In this document: positions 1 through 7,666 of the stretch, piece after piece
How positions within the stretch are numbered: the first letter of the stretch is position 1
Layout of the letters: each line of letters begins with the position of its first letter
Assembly (NCBI RefSeq): GCF_027789125.1
Contig: NZ_JAQFVF010000027.1
Span: 1 to 64,000, forward strand
Source: Paenibacillus aestuarii
Lineage (GTDB): Bacteria > Bacillota > Bacilli > Paenibacillales > NBRC-103111
Direction: 5' to 3'
DNA length: 64,000 bases
Position numbers and translations under genes: made by a program
The notes under the pieces: model-generated
Databases searched by the model: none
The model's input: the letters and a program-made list of their open reading frames with translations, nothing else
Told to the model about the DNA's origin: nothing

Positions 1-510
1 GGAAGGGCTGGCTATACAGGTATGGTGGGGCACGTGGCGGGCGGCGGGCAGGGTAATAGTGCGAAGCGGGTTCTGTGGTATCTGCAAAGAGTGTTTTGGA
101 GGTGAGGGAGGAGCTGGCATTATAGACATGGAAGGGGAGGTGACGGGGCGGCTGGGGTAATAGTGAGAAGCGGGTTCTGTGGTATCTGCAAAGAGTGTTG
201 GAGATGAGGGAGGAGTTGGCATTATAGGCATGGAAGGGCAAGGTGGCGGGCGGTTGGGGTAACTGTAGGAAGTGAATTCTGTGGTATCTGCAAAGAGTGT
301 TGGAGGTGAGGGAGGAGCTGGCATTATAGGCATAGAAGGGCAGGTGGCGGGCGGCGGAGTAACTGTGGGAAGTGAATTCTGTGGTATCTGCAAAGAGTGT
401 TGGAGGTGAGGGAGGAGCTGGCATTATAGACACGGTAGGGGAGGTGACGGGGCGGCTGGGGTAATAGTGAGAAGCGGGTTCTGTGGTATCTGCAAAGAGT
501 GGCTGGGTTC
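1..510. repeat. Imperfect ~102-bp tandem repeat, about five copies
   Basis: The phrase TTCTGTGGTATCTGCAAAGA recurs at about 71, 175, 277, 377 and 479, giving periods of 104, 102, 100 and 102 bp. Other blocks of the unit (GAGGGAGGAG, TGGCATTATAG, GGTAATAGTG) recur in step with it. The copies differ by substitutions and short indels, so no reading frame is kept and I see no gene. The array runs off the left edge, so its full size is unknown. From 510 to 655 the sequence is unique and I see nothing in it. Confidence 0.9.
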
Positions 511-655
511 TGGAGAATTAGTGAGGGCTAGTACGAGTGGTGGGAGAACAGTAGGCGGCAGTGAGATGTTGAGCTCTGAGCACAGGGCTAATTGAGCACT
601 TCATATCCGTCTGGCCAACAAAGGCTGAAGGGAACGCGCTCACACGCATCCTTCC

Positions 656-702
656 AAAAAAATACAGCAAACTCCAATCCTCCGATCGAAATTTGCTGTA
701 TA
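656..702 (-). terminator. Rho-independent terminator of nagB-nagA
   Basis: Read on the minus strand, the 10-bp arms ATACAGCAAA and TTTGCTGTAT (662-671 and 692-701) form a stem that is followed by seven T residues. It lies 14 bases after the nagA stop codon. Confidence 0.85.
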
Positions 703-715
703 TAACACAGAAAGC

Positions 716-1879
716 CTACGCGATAATATCGCGGCCGTGCACCCACACGCGCTCCAGCTCCAGCGTTTCGGAGCTGACGAGCAGCAGGTCAGCGCGCTTG
801 CCCTGCGCGATCGAGCCGTGCGTCGCATCCAGGCGCAGCAGCCGCGCCGGGTTACCGCTCGCATAGCGGCTCGCTTCTTGAACGCTGACCCCGACCTCGC
901 GCACCATAAACCGGAGCGCCTCAATCATGGTCAGCGTGCTGCCCGCGAGGGCGCCGCCCTCCGTCAGCCGGGCAACGCCGGCCTTGACGGTAACGGCTTG
1001 CCCGCCGAGCTCGTACTGGCCGTCGCCGAGCCCTGCCGCCGACATCGCGTCCGTGATAAGCAGCAGGCCGTGCGGCTGCTTCACCATCGTCAGCAGGCGA
1101 ATCGCTGCCGGGTGCACATGGTGCCCATCGGCGATCACTTCGCCGCTGATGCGCGCGTCGGTGAGCACGGCACCGACGGTTCCCGGTTCGCGATGATGGA
1201 GCCCCTTCATCGCGTTGAAGGTGTGCACCGCATGCGAGAGACCGGCACCCACCGCCGACTGAATGTCGGCGTACGTCGCGTCGGTGTGCCCGCATGCGGC
1301 GACAATGCCATGATCGCGCAGCCAGGCGATCATGGCATGCCCACCCTCGCGTTCCGGTGCGAGGGTGACTTGACGCATGAGCTGCGGATAGCGCTCATGC
1401 CACTCCTCTAGCCATGCAAGCTGCGGCGCCAGCATGAGATTAGGGTCTTGCGCGCCCGCCCACTTGGGCGAGATGAAAGGGCCTTCGAGGTGCACGCCGA
1501 GAAGCTGCGCATAGGGCATGTCCCCCGCCATGTAGCGCTGCACCTCACCTAGCACACGGTCGATGTCCTCCCGTCTGGCGGTCATCGTGGTGGCGAGCAT
1601 GGCGGTTGTCCCATGCTTGGCGTGAAACCGCGTAATCGTATCCAGCGTCTGCGAATTCGACTCCATGAAATCAGCGCCGTAGCCGCCATGGACATGCACA
1701 TCGATGAAGCCCGGCAGCAGCCAGTTGCCGCCGGCATCGATCACTTCCACGCCTGCTGCTTCCTTAGTGTCAGCTTCACCGACGAATTCAATGATGCCGT
1801 CGGTGATGCGAATGGCGCCTTGTTCAATGACGCTGTCTTCAGTGACGATTCTTGCGTTCTTGATCAGGAAGGAGCTCAT
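716..1879 (-). CDS. nagA: N-acetylglucosamine-6-phosphate deacetylase
   Basis: This enzyme removes the acetyl group from GlcNAc-6-P to give glucosamine-6-P and acetate in the cytoplasm. At 387 aa it has the normal family length. Amidohydrolase-fold signatures are in place: the HVH metal motif at residues 62-64, HLEGPF at 130-135 with the metal-ligand Glu132, His198 and His219, and the catalytic Asp277 in LITDAMSAAG. The ATG overlaps the end of nagB by 4 bp, so the two genes are translationally coupled, and a strong terminator follows. Together they feed amino sugars from cell wall or chitin turnover into glycolysis. No NagR/YvoA-type regulator gene is adjacent. Confidence 0.96.
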   Translation of the reverse strand: MSSFLIKNARIVTEDSVIEQGAIRITDGIIEFVGEADTKEAAGVEVIDAGGNWLLPGFIDVHVHGGYGADFMESNSQTLDTITRFHAKHGTTAMLATTMTARREDIDRVLGEVQRYMAGDMPYAQLLGVHLEGPFISPKWAGAQDPNLMLAPQLAWLEEWHERYPQLMRQVTLAPEREGGHAMIAWLRDHGIVAACGHTDATYADIQSAVGAGLSHAVHTFNAMKGLHHREPGTVGAVLTDARISGEVIADGHHVHPAAIRLLTMVKQPHGLLLITDAMSAAGLGDGQYELGGQAVTVKAGVARLTEGGALAGSTLTMIEALRFMVREVGVSVQEASRYASGNPARLLRLDATHGSIAQGKRADLLLVSSETLELERVWVHGRDIIA

Positions 1880-2604
1880 TCAAATAACCTCCCTGCTTCT
1901 GCGTCCAGCAAGACAACGAGATGAGGATGCGTTTGCAGCAAAGTGGCCGGGATTTCTGTTGTAATCGGACCGGTTAGGGCGCGGTGTACGATCTCGGCTT
2001 TGTCGGCGCCGCGCACGATGAGCAGAATCGTTTTGGCTTTCAAAATCGTGCCAACCCCCATGGTCAAAGCATGTGTCGGCACTTCGTCGATGGAAGAGAA
2101 GAAGCGGGCGTTAGCTTCCCGGGTTTCCGGTTTCAACTCCACGGGATGCGTGCTGCTGATCAACGAATCGTCAGGTTCATTAAAGCCGATGTGCCCATTG
2201 TGGCCGAGCCCGAGAATTTGCAAATCGATCTGTTTGGCCGCTTCCAGCTCCTGGTCGTAACGCTGACATTCGGCATCCGGATCGGCGGCGTAGCCGTTCG
2301 GAATATGCGCTTGCGAGGCGGGCAAATCGATATGATCGAACAAATGCTGCTTCATATAGGTGTGATAGCTTTCGGGATGGTCTGCAGGCAAACCGACATA
2401 TTCATCCAGATTGAAGGTCGTCACCGCTTTGAAGCTGACGCGCCCTTTTTCATAAGCTTTCACCAGCTCTTCATAAATACCGACCGGCGTTCCGCCTGTG
2501 GCAAGACCCAACACGGCCTTGGGCTGCATTTGCACTAAAGAGGTAATGATGCCGGCACCGGCTTCATTCAACTCTTGCTGGTTTTGAAAAATATGAATGT
2601 TCAT
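1876..2604 (-). CDS. nagB: Glucosamine-6-phosphate deaminase
   Basis: This enzyme converts glucosamine-6-P to fructose-6-P and ammonia. It is 242 aa, the short Bacillus-type NagB length without the C-terminal allosteric extension of the E. coli enzyme. The active-site signatures are FNLDEYVGLP (Asp67) and LGHNGHIGFNEP (residues 131-144). AAGGAGATGGACTG just upstream supplies a good ribosome binding site for the ATG. It is the first gene of the nagB-nagA operon. The upstream region carries two inverted repeats (see the separate entry) that could bind a repressor. Confidence 0.96.
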   Translation of the reverse strand: MNIHIFQNQQELNEAGAGIITSLVQMQPKAVLGLATGGTPVGIYEELVKAYEKGRVSFKAVTTFNLDEYVGLPADHPESYHTYMKQHLFDHIDLPASQAHIPNGYAADPDAECQRYDQELEAAKQIDLQILGLGHNGHIGFNEPDDSLISSTHPVELKPETREANARFFSSIDEVPTHALTMGVGTILKAKTILLIVRGADKAEIVHRALTGPITTEIPATLLQTHPHLVVLLDAEAGRLFE

Positions 2605-2674
2605 CAGTCCATCTCCTTAAATGAAGGGATAAATTAAGAAAGGTTCCTTTTTTTGAGTTAACCACGCTTTATTT

Positions 2675-2759
2675 TGAACAAAAAGTTCATTTTTTCATAA
2701 AAATATTTTCATTTCAATCATAACGTAATTGGTTCTCTTCATCAACTGGCATTTTGCCA
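2675..2759. promoter_or_regulatory. Two inverted repeats between nagB and the HAD gene
   Basis: TGAAC-AAAAA-GTTCA (2675-2689) and TGGCA-TTT-TGCCA (2747-2759) are perfect short inverted repeats in the 228-bp divergent gap. They are operator-sized. Neither matches the NagR dre or cre consensus as I remember them, so assignment to a regulator is open. The region is AT-rich, as expected of a promoter. TTGACT at 2770-2775 could be a -35 for the HAD gene but has no good -10 partner. Confidence 0.35.
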
Positions 2760-2832
2760 AATAAGGATATTGACTTACATGGGTATGTTTGCCATTCTAG
2801 TTTAAGATCCATACATAATGAGGGAGCTGGAT

Positions 2833-3501
2833 ATGTCGATGAAAATGCCGCAACCTGAAGCAATGCTTTTTGATTTGGACGGGACTTTGTTCAAGACCGA
2901 GACCTTGCTGCTGCCTGCTTATCATGCCACGTTTGACAAGCTGCGGGAAATGGGGCTCTATACAGGGGAAACACCGCCGGAGGAGCGTATTTTAGGCGCG
3001 CTGGGCATGCTGCTGGAGCATATTTGGGAACGGGTGATGCCGGAAGCCACGCTGGAAGCGAGACGTCAAGCGGACCTATTGCTTCTGCAATATCAGATGG
3101 TGGGGCTTCAGCAAGGACAAGGTGTCTTGTATGAAGGCGTTGCTGAAACCTTGCAGGCGCTTCATGCGAAGGGGATTCGCTTGTTTGTTGCCAGTAACGG
3201 CTTAGAAGATTATGTAAAACATGTCGTGCAGGCTAAGGGGCTTGGCGAATTATTTGAAGGATTGTACAGCGCAGGCCAGTATCGCACAAGATCGAAAGTC
3301 GATTTGGTAAGGCTGCTGCTGGATACGCATCACGTCCGTTCGGCGTGGATGGTCGGCGACCGCTCTTCGGATGTGGAGGCGGGGCTTGCGAACGGGCTGA
3401 CCGTGGCCGCTTGTGATTATGCCGGATTCCGTGAGCAAGGGGAGCTGGAAGGTGCACATATACGGATCAGGCATTTTGCCGATCTGCTCGACCATTTGTA
3501 A
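2833..3501 (+). CDS. HAD-superfamily hydrolase (phosphoglycolate phosphatase-like)
   Basis: This is a likely cytoplasmic phosphatase of about 222 aa. Motif I is LFDLDGTLF with the nucleophile Asp14 and acid/base Asp16. A helical cap follows at roughly residues 25-90. Motif II is the ASNG segment, and motif IV is WMVGDRSSDVEAG. The substrate cannot be read from sequence; the closest groups are Gph and the pyrophosphatase PpaX. I chose ATG 2833 over the in-frame ATG 2818 because AGGGAG lies 7 bases before 2833, while 2818 has no ribosome binding site. It is transcribed divergently from nagB and appears monocistronic. Confidence 0.85.
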   Translation: MSMKMPQPEAMLFDLDGTLFKTETLLLPAYHATFDKLREMGLYTGETPPEERILGALGMLLEHIWERVMPEATLEARRQADLLLLQYQMVGLQQGQGVLYEGVAETLQALHAKGIRLFVASNGLEDYVKHVVQAKGLGELFEGLYSAGQYRTRSKVDLVRLLLDTHHVRSAWMVGDRSSDVEAGLANGLTVAACDYAGFREQGELEGAHIRIRHFADLLDHL

Positions 3502-3519
3502 ATTCCGCACATCTGTCGC

Positions 3520-3545
3520 AACGTTCCGCTTCTGGGCATACACTA
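3520..3545 (+). promoter_or_regulatory. Candidate sporulation (sigma-E or sigma-K) promoter
   Basis: CATACACTA at 3537-3545 fits the remembered sigma-E -10 (CATACAMT) and the sigma-K -10 (CATAnnnTA). AAC at 3520-3522 lies 14 bases upstream, where sigma-K contacts the -35. The downstream gene is a spore germination family member, which supports the call. The -35 is weak. Confidence 0.45.
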
Positions 3546-3578
3546 TAGCACATTGAGCGATAAGGAAGCTGATAAAGG

Positions 3579-3803
3579 ATGCCTTCATTTGTAGGAGTTT
3601 TCAACATTAACAGGAACGAGGGAAGCCTGATCAACGGTGACACAGCCGTCATCGCTCCGAACTCCGCAGCCAAGACATATTCGGGCGGAGGCGGCGGGAT
3701 CACTGGAGATTTTGTCATATCGACAACGTTCTTCAGCGCTACGGTCACCTTTGACCCAGACGGAGTTGATGCGGGAGCGAACAAGGTGGCAACAGGAACT
3801 TAA
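3579..3803 (+). CDS. GerPF/GerPA-family spore germination protein
   Basis: A 74-residue protein starting MPSFVGVFNIN, with SLINGDTAVIAP, a glycine-rich SGGGGGITGDF stretch and FDPDGVDAG near the end. This pattern is typical of the small GerPF/GerPA group. In Bacillus, GerP proteins are made in the mother cell and help germinants pass through the spore coat. Here it stands alone between a terminator and a separate gene, not in a six-gene gerP operon, as is common for extra copies. The ribosome binding site is AAGGAAG about 10 bases upstream, and the gene is followed by a strong terminator. Confidence 0.85.
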   Translation: MPSFVGVFNINRNEGSLINGDTAVIAPNSAAKTYSGGGGGITGDFVISTTFFSATVTFDPDGVDAGANKVATGT

Positions 3804-3823
3804 AAATAAAGCAGCAAAAGATG

Positions 3824-3868
3824 AGATCGGTTCAAGCTCTCCAGAGAGCTGGGAACCGGTCTTTTTTT
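3824..3868 (+). terminator. Rho-independent terminator after the gerPF-like gene
   Basis: A long stem pairs AGATCGGTTC and AGCTCT with AGAGCT and GGAACCGGTCT, followed by seven T residues. Confidence 0.9.
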
Positions 3869-3881
3869 GGGTTGGCCACTA

Positions 3882-3938
3882 TTGACGGAGAGTGTGTTCT
3901 TTCTTTATCATAAACATATGAGCACTTGTTCATATGTT
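3882..3938 (+). promoter_or_regulatory. Promoter and 12-2-12 ArsR/SmtB-type operator of the CDF-arsR operon
   Basis: TTGACG (3882-3887), an 18-bp gap and TATCAT (3906-3911) make a sigma-A promoter with a start near 3917. Across the start lies an inverted repeat with 12-bp arms AACATATGAGCA (3913-3924) and TGTTCATATGTT (3927-3938), a 2-bp spacer and a single mismatch. The 12-2-12 layout with TATGA and TCATA half-site cores is the hallmark of SmtB/CzrA/CadC operators. The repressor encoded in the same operon most likely binds here. Confidence 0.85.
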
Positions 3939-4010
3939 GATTTGGATAGGGATAAACCGTTTAACAAATTTCCATGCTAAGTGTCAGGGGAAGCGTAAGG
4001 AGGAAAAAGC

Positions 4011-4964
4011 ATGCATCAACATTCACATGATCATTCCCAATGCCATGGGGATCATCATCATCACGATCATGGCCATCATCATCATCACCATGGTCATGAC
4101 GGAAGCAAGAAAGGTCTTACGATCGCGCTGCTGATCACGGCATCGATTATGGGGTTAGAATTTGTCGGCGGGCTGCTGACGAACAGTCTTGCTTTGCTAT
4201 CCGACTCCGGGCACATGCTGAGTGATACCGCGTCGCTTGGTTTAAGCTTATTTGCCATGTGGTTTGCCGCCAAGCCGACTTCACCCAACAAATCTTACGG
4301 CTACCACCGCTTCGAAATTCTCGCTGCTCTATTTAATGCAGTCACGCTGTTTGTGATCTCAGGGCTGATCATTTGGGAGGCGATCGGGCGTTTTTTTGCG
4401 CCACAGCCCGTTGCCAGCGGTTCCATGATGCTGATAGCGTGCATCGGGCTGATTGCGAATTTATTAAGCGCCTGGTCGTTAATGCGCAAAGGGGATGTGC
4501 ACGGCAACTTGAACTTGCGCAGCGCCTATTTGCATATTTTAGGGGACGCGCTGGGGTCAGTCGGGGCTATTGTGGCTGGGGGCGTTATGCTCTTGTTCGG
4601 CTGGTATAAGGCGGATCCAATTATTAGCGTCATTGTAGCGCTTCTGATTGTGAAAGGGGCTTGGGCGGTTCTCAAGCAAACTGTTCATATCCTTATGGAA
4701 GGCACGCCTCATTCAATCCCGCACCGCGATGTGTTAATTTCGCTGGAGCATATTGAAGGGGTTGTGAATGTGCATGATCTGCACATTTGGACGATTACTT
4801 CGGGCATCCATTCCTTAAGCTGCCATTTGCTGATCGAGGATGACCGGAACAGCCAGCACATTTTGCAGCAGGCGATTCACGAGTTGGAACAAAAATTCCA
4901 GATTACGCATGCGACCATACAAATTGAAAATTCGATGATCCGCCATCCGGAATTGAAAGTATAG
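4011..4964 (+). CDS. Cation diffusion facilitator (Zn2+/Cd2+/Co2+ efflux), CzcD/ZitB type
   Basis: A 317-aa inner-membrane metal/proton antiporter. The N-terminal 30 residues are very rich in His, a likely metal-collecting loop. Six membrane segments follow from about residue 37 to 215, with the two transport-site HxxxD motifs in TM2 (His68, Asp72) and TM5 (His175, Asp179), as in zinc-transporting CDFs. The C-terminal 90 residues form the cytoplasmic dimerisation domain (VHDLHIWTITSGIHSLSCH). AAGGAGG lies 8 bases before the ATG. It is co-transcribed with the downstream ArsR-family repressor and controlled by the 12-2-12 operator, so metal-induced expression is expected. Zinc is the best guess; cadmium or cobalt is possible. 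Confidence 0.93.
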   Translation: MHQHSHDHSQCHGDHHHHDHGHHHHHHGHDGSKKGLTIALLITASIMGLEFVGGLLTNSLALLSDSGHMLSDTASLGLSLFAMWFAAKPTSPNKSYGYHRFEILAALFNAVTLFVISGLIIWEAIGRFFAPQPVASGSMMLIACIGLIANLLSAWSLMRKGDVHGNLNLRSAYLHILGDALGSVGAIVAGGVMLLFGWYKADPIISVIVALLIVKGAWAVLKQTVHILMEGTPHSIPHRDVLISLEHIEGVVNVHDLHIWTITSGIHSLSCHLLIEDDRNSQHILQQAIHELEQKFQITHATIQIENSMIRHPELKV

Positions 4965-4976
4965 GAGGGGTTGGCT

Positions 4977-5339
4977 TTGGATAAGACGATACTTGATACG
5001 TGCGAGGATTCGTGCGTAGGCACTGCGCTAATGGAGCCGCTGCAAAGCCGGCAGATCGATGATGAACAAGCATCGGCGATGGCCGATGTCTTCAAGGCAC
5101 TCGGTGATCCGACCCGGGTGAAAATCATTCATACACTGCTGCAGCAAGAGCTCTGCGTTCACGATTTGTCTGCTGTACTGGATATGGGACAGTCAGCGGT
5201 CTCTCATCAATTGCGCTATTTGCGCAATTTACATATTGTGAAGCGGCGCAAAGCGGGGAAAACAGTCTTTTACTCGCTGGATGACAGCCACATTGAACAA
5301 ATTTTCGTGCAAACGTTGCAGCATCTTCAGCATATGTAA
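4977..5339 (+). CDS. ArsR/SmtB-family metal-responsive repressor (CzrA-like)
   Basis: A 120-aa winged-helix dimer that should leave its operator when metal binds. The recognition helix is in QSAVSHQLRYLRNL. The alpha-5 site is complete: Asp103, His105, His116 and His119, the DxHx10HxxH pattern of CzrA. In addition it has a CxxxC pair (Cys9, Cys13) in the N-terminal arm and ELCVHD (Cys60, His62), which resemble the alpha-3N site of CadC/ZiaR. TTG 4977 is preferred over TTG 4971 because AGGAGGGG ends directly before 4971, leaving no spacer, but sits 6 bases before 4977. It lies 12 bp after the CDF gene. Confidence 0.9.
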   Translation: MDKTILDTCEDSCVGTALMEPLQSRQIDDEQASAMADVFKALGDPTRVKIIHTLLQQELCVHDLSAVLDMGQSAVSHQLRYLRNLHIVKRRKAGKTVFYSLDDSHIEQIFVQTLQHLQHM

Positions 5340-5341
5340 CA

Positions 5342-5370
5342 CGGAACGGCATGCCCATGGCATGGTTCCG
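5342..5370. terminator. Hairpin between convergent arsR and yheC/D operon
   Basis: CGGAAC-gg-CATGCC pairs with GGCATG-GTTCCG across a 3-base loop, giving a 12-bp stem with a 2-base bulge. There is no long T-run on either side, so termination is inferred from its position between convergent genes. Confidence 0.5.
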
Positions 5371-5389
5371 TTCATCTATTTGAAAGAGC

Positions 5390-6532
5390 TCAGCTGGTCG
5401 TATCTTCAACCCCGCTGTTGTCTTGATCTGCTTTCGGTGCGTCTTCTTTGCGCTGCTTCAGCATCCACAGCGCATATTCCAGTGGCCGTGTAACCGCCTT
5501 CCGGTAAGTCGCTTTTTGGCCGATGCGCTGGAACACTTCGCGGGATGGCTTCGGGTTGACCTCCAGCAGCCAGATCCTGCCTTTGGGGTCTACGGCAATG
5601 TCCATGCCCAGCTCAACCAGTTTGCCGAACCTCGTTTCCAAGAAATTGGCAAGCTTGAAAGCGAAGCTGTTCATTTCTTTCTTGATCGTCTCGATCTTCT
5701 CCGCCGAGGAGAAGCGGTGCGACAGCATTGTGTCCAGCGAGACAGCCGATCCGCCACCATGCAGGTTGGAGGTGATGCTGCGGTGAGGTCCGATCCGGCC
5801 TGCGCAGCCTGTCACTTCCCATTGACCGCTGCCGTTTTTCTGGATCAGCAGGCGGTAATCGTGCACGCGTCCGTCCTTGAGCGTCAAATCAATGCCTTGC
5901 TGCACCACATAGTCAGGGGAGAGTTTCATCGTATGCAGTTTCACGATCAGCTGCTTTTCCGTTGCGCGGTAAGGTGCGATAATCGTGCGCTGCAGGTTTC
6001 GGCCTTGCAACAGAAACAGTTCGCTGCCGATCTGCTCAATCCGCAGAATCCCCCGGCCTCCGGTGCCGTTCTTCGGTTTTACATAGATGAGCTTATACTT
6101 TTTGAGCACCTTCAAAAGCTCTTGCGTTGAACTATAGCGGACGGTATAGGGAATATAGGGGCGTATCGTTTCATTTTCCGATAGGATTTGATGCATATTC
6201 CATTTATTTGCAAGCGGCCTGCTTAGGAAAATCAGGTTATCGTGCTTTTTGCGAAATGCTTGCAGGATGCGGTAGTTCTCGACTGCCTTATAGCGGCAGC
6301 GATCATAAATGACCGGCGGGAGCGTGGTTTGCCTGCGGGTCCATTTTTTTATTTGCGGATCATACGTTAATGTTCGAACGGTCGTATCGCTGGTTATATC
6401 CTGCGGTGTGAAGACTTCGACCTGAACGCCAAGTTTGTTGCCTTCAAGACTCAGCTTTCGGAAAAAAGCAAGCTCCTCCAGCCGAGACTTGCTTAGATAA
6501 ATCGCAAGCACGCCTAGTCGTTGTGGAGCCAA
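5390..6532 (-). CDS. YheC/YheD-family ATP-grasp protein (spore coat associated), copy 5
   Basis: A 380-aa protein of the short, YheC-like form, last in a five-gene array. It has an N-terminal Rossmann-like part with YDRCRYK, the ATP-binding YVKPKNGTGGRGILRI segment, NLHGGGSA, and the metal-binding EVNPKPSR near the C-terminus. In Bacillus this family is annotated as endospore coat-associated, but the reaction and substrate are unknown. By fold it should join a carboxylate to an amine using ATP. It starts at TTG with AAGGTGA overlapping the stop of the previous gene. The hydrophilic tail (QRKEDAPKADQDN) is not shared with the other copies. Confidence 0.88.
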   Translation of the reverse strand: MAPQRLGVLAIYLSKSRLEELAFFRKLSLEGNKLGVQVEVFTPQDITSDTTVRTLTYDPQIKKWTRRQTTLPPVIYDRCRYKAVENYRILQAFRKKHDNLIFLSRPLANKWNMHQILSENETIRPYIPYTVRYSSTQELLKVLKKYKLIYVKPKNGTGGRGILRIEQIGSELFLLQGRNLQRTIIAPYRATEKQLIVKLHTMKLSPDYVVQQGIDLTLKDGRVHDYRLLIQKNGSGQWEVTGCAGRIGPHRSITSNLHGGGSAVSLDTMLSHRFSSAEKIETIKKEMNSFAFKLANFLETRFGKLVELGMDIAVDPKGRIWLLEVNPKPSREVFQRIGQKATYRKAVTRPLEYALWMLKQRKEDAPKADQDNSGVEDTTS

Positions 6533-6538
6533 GCTTCG

Positions 6539-7666
6539 TCACCTTCTTCTCCCGTGATGGATTAAATATTGGCTGTATCCGATAATGCGTTCCAACGATT
6601 TCTTGCGAATCTTCGGCTCATCGAACTTCATCGGCTTGGAGTTGGCTTCGAAGAACCAAATGTTGCCTGTCGTATCGACGCCAAGGTCCATCGACATTTC
6701 TCCGAGCTGGTGACCGGATTGTTGTTCGATCTGGCTAGCCAGGGTGATGGCGGCCTTTCTCGCCTTGCTGATAATATTTTTGGCCCTCTTATTGCCAAAG
6801 GAATGAGTGAGCAGCTTACGCGGTTCCCCAATTGAGCCGCCGCGCGGCACGTGGGTCGTAATGCTGGATTTGCCGGCCAGCCTGGCTCCGATGCCCGATA
6901 CGCTCCATGTGCCCTTGCTCGTCTTCTGAATCAGCGCGCGCAGATCAAAGGCCCGATGGTCGAAGCGGGCGAGCTCGATGCCTTGCTGGGCGATGTACTC
7001 GTTCTTGCCGCGATGAAGAACGAATTCATTCCAGAGCCCGTCGATGGTGGGGTGATGTGTCAAAATCATTTGTTTATTCGCTTGCCGGCTCAACTTGTAA
7101 TCCGTAGATTTGACGTTCGAAGTCAAGCGCTCGATGCGCATGATCCCTTTGCCTGCTTTGCCTCTGACAGGCTTCAGATATAAAAAGGAATGCTTTTTCA
7201 GCATTTGGGTCAAATCCTGGGCAGATTTCAGCTGCCGCGTTTCCGGAATGTAAGGCTTGCTTTCTTTGGAATTGTTCAGCCATTCGAAGAGCGTCCATTT
7301 ATTGAAAAACGACGGATTGAAGAGCTGGACTGCGCCGCTGCGATTGCAAGCCTGAAGTGTTTGCTGGATTTCCGGCCTCATCTCCATCTTGCGGTAGGGG
7401 ATGCGGTTATAAATAACCTGAGGAGAGGGAACGAGTTCCCTGCTCCACTTTTTTTTGTCAAAATCATAGCGATATCCTTGCACATGTGCGCTGGAAAGGC
7501 TGAAATCATTGGTCGTAACGACGTAAACATCGACCCCTAAGCGGTTTCCCGTCTTAATCAAGTCGAGGAAGTTGTTTAAATTGCCGCGGAATACACGTTT
7601 ACTGTCTTTGACTGTTAATATGGCAAGGGCAGGGTTATATCCTCTCTCGTGAAGGGTGAAGCCCAT
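6539..7666 (-). CDS. YheC/YheD-family ATP-grasp protein, copy 4
   Basis: A 375-aa short form with YLKPVRGKAGKGIMRI as the ATP-grasp lysine loop, HVPRGGSIG, and FEANSKPM as the metal-binding motif. Its ATG shares one base with the stop of copy 3, so translation is coupled. It has more lysine and asparagine than copies 2 and 5, and its lid region differs (a TYKLSRQANKQMILTHH stretch), so the paralogues have diverged rather than being recent duplicates. Confidence 0.88.
   Translation of the reverse strand: MGFTLHERGYNPALAILTVKDSKRVFRGNLNNFLDLIKTGNRLGVDVYVVTTNDFSLSSAHVQGYRYDFDKKKWSRELVPSPQVIYNRIPYRKMEMRPEIQQTLQACNRSGAVQLFNPSFFNKWTLFEWLNNSKESKPYIPETRQLKSAQDLTQMLKKHSFLYLKPVRGKAGKGIMRIERLTSNVKSTDYKLSRQANKQMILTHHPTIDGLWNEFVLHRGKNEYIAQQGIELARFDHRAFDLRALIQKTSKGTWSVSGIGARLAGKSSITTHVPRGGSIGEPRKLLTHSFGNKRAKNIISKARKAAITLASQIEQQSGHQLGEMSMDLGVDTTGNIWFFEANSKPMKFDEPKIRKKSLERIIGYSQYLIHHGRRR

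Noticed and set aside
1-510. Possible CRISPR array
   Set aside because: Whole 102-bp units repeat with no short constant repeat plus unique spacers, and no cas genes are near. The same holds for 56881-57115.
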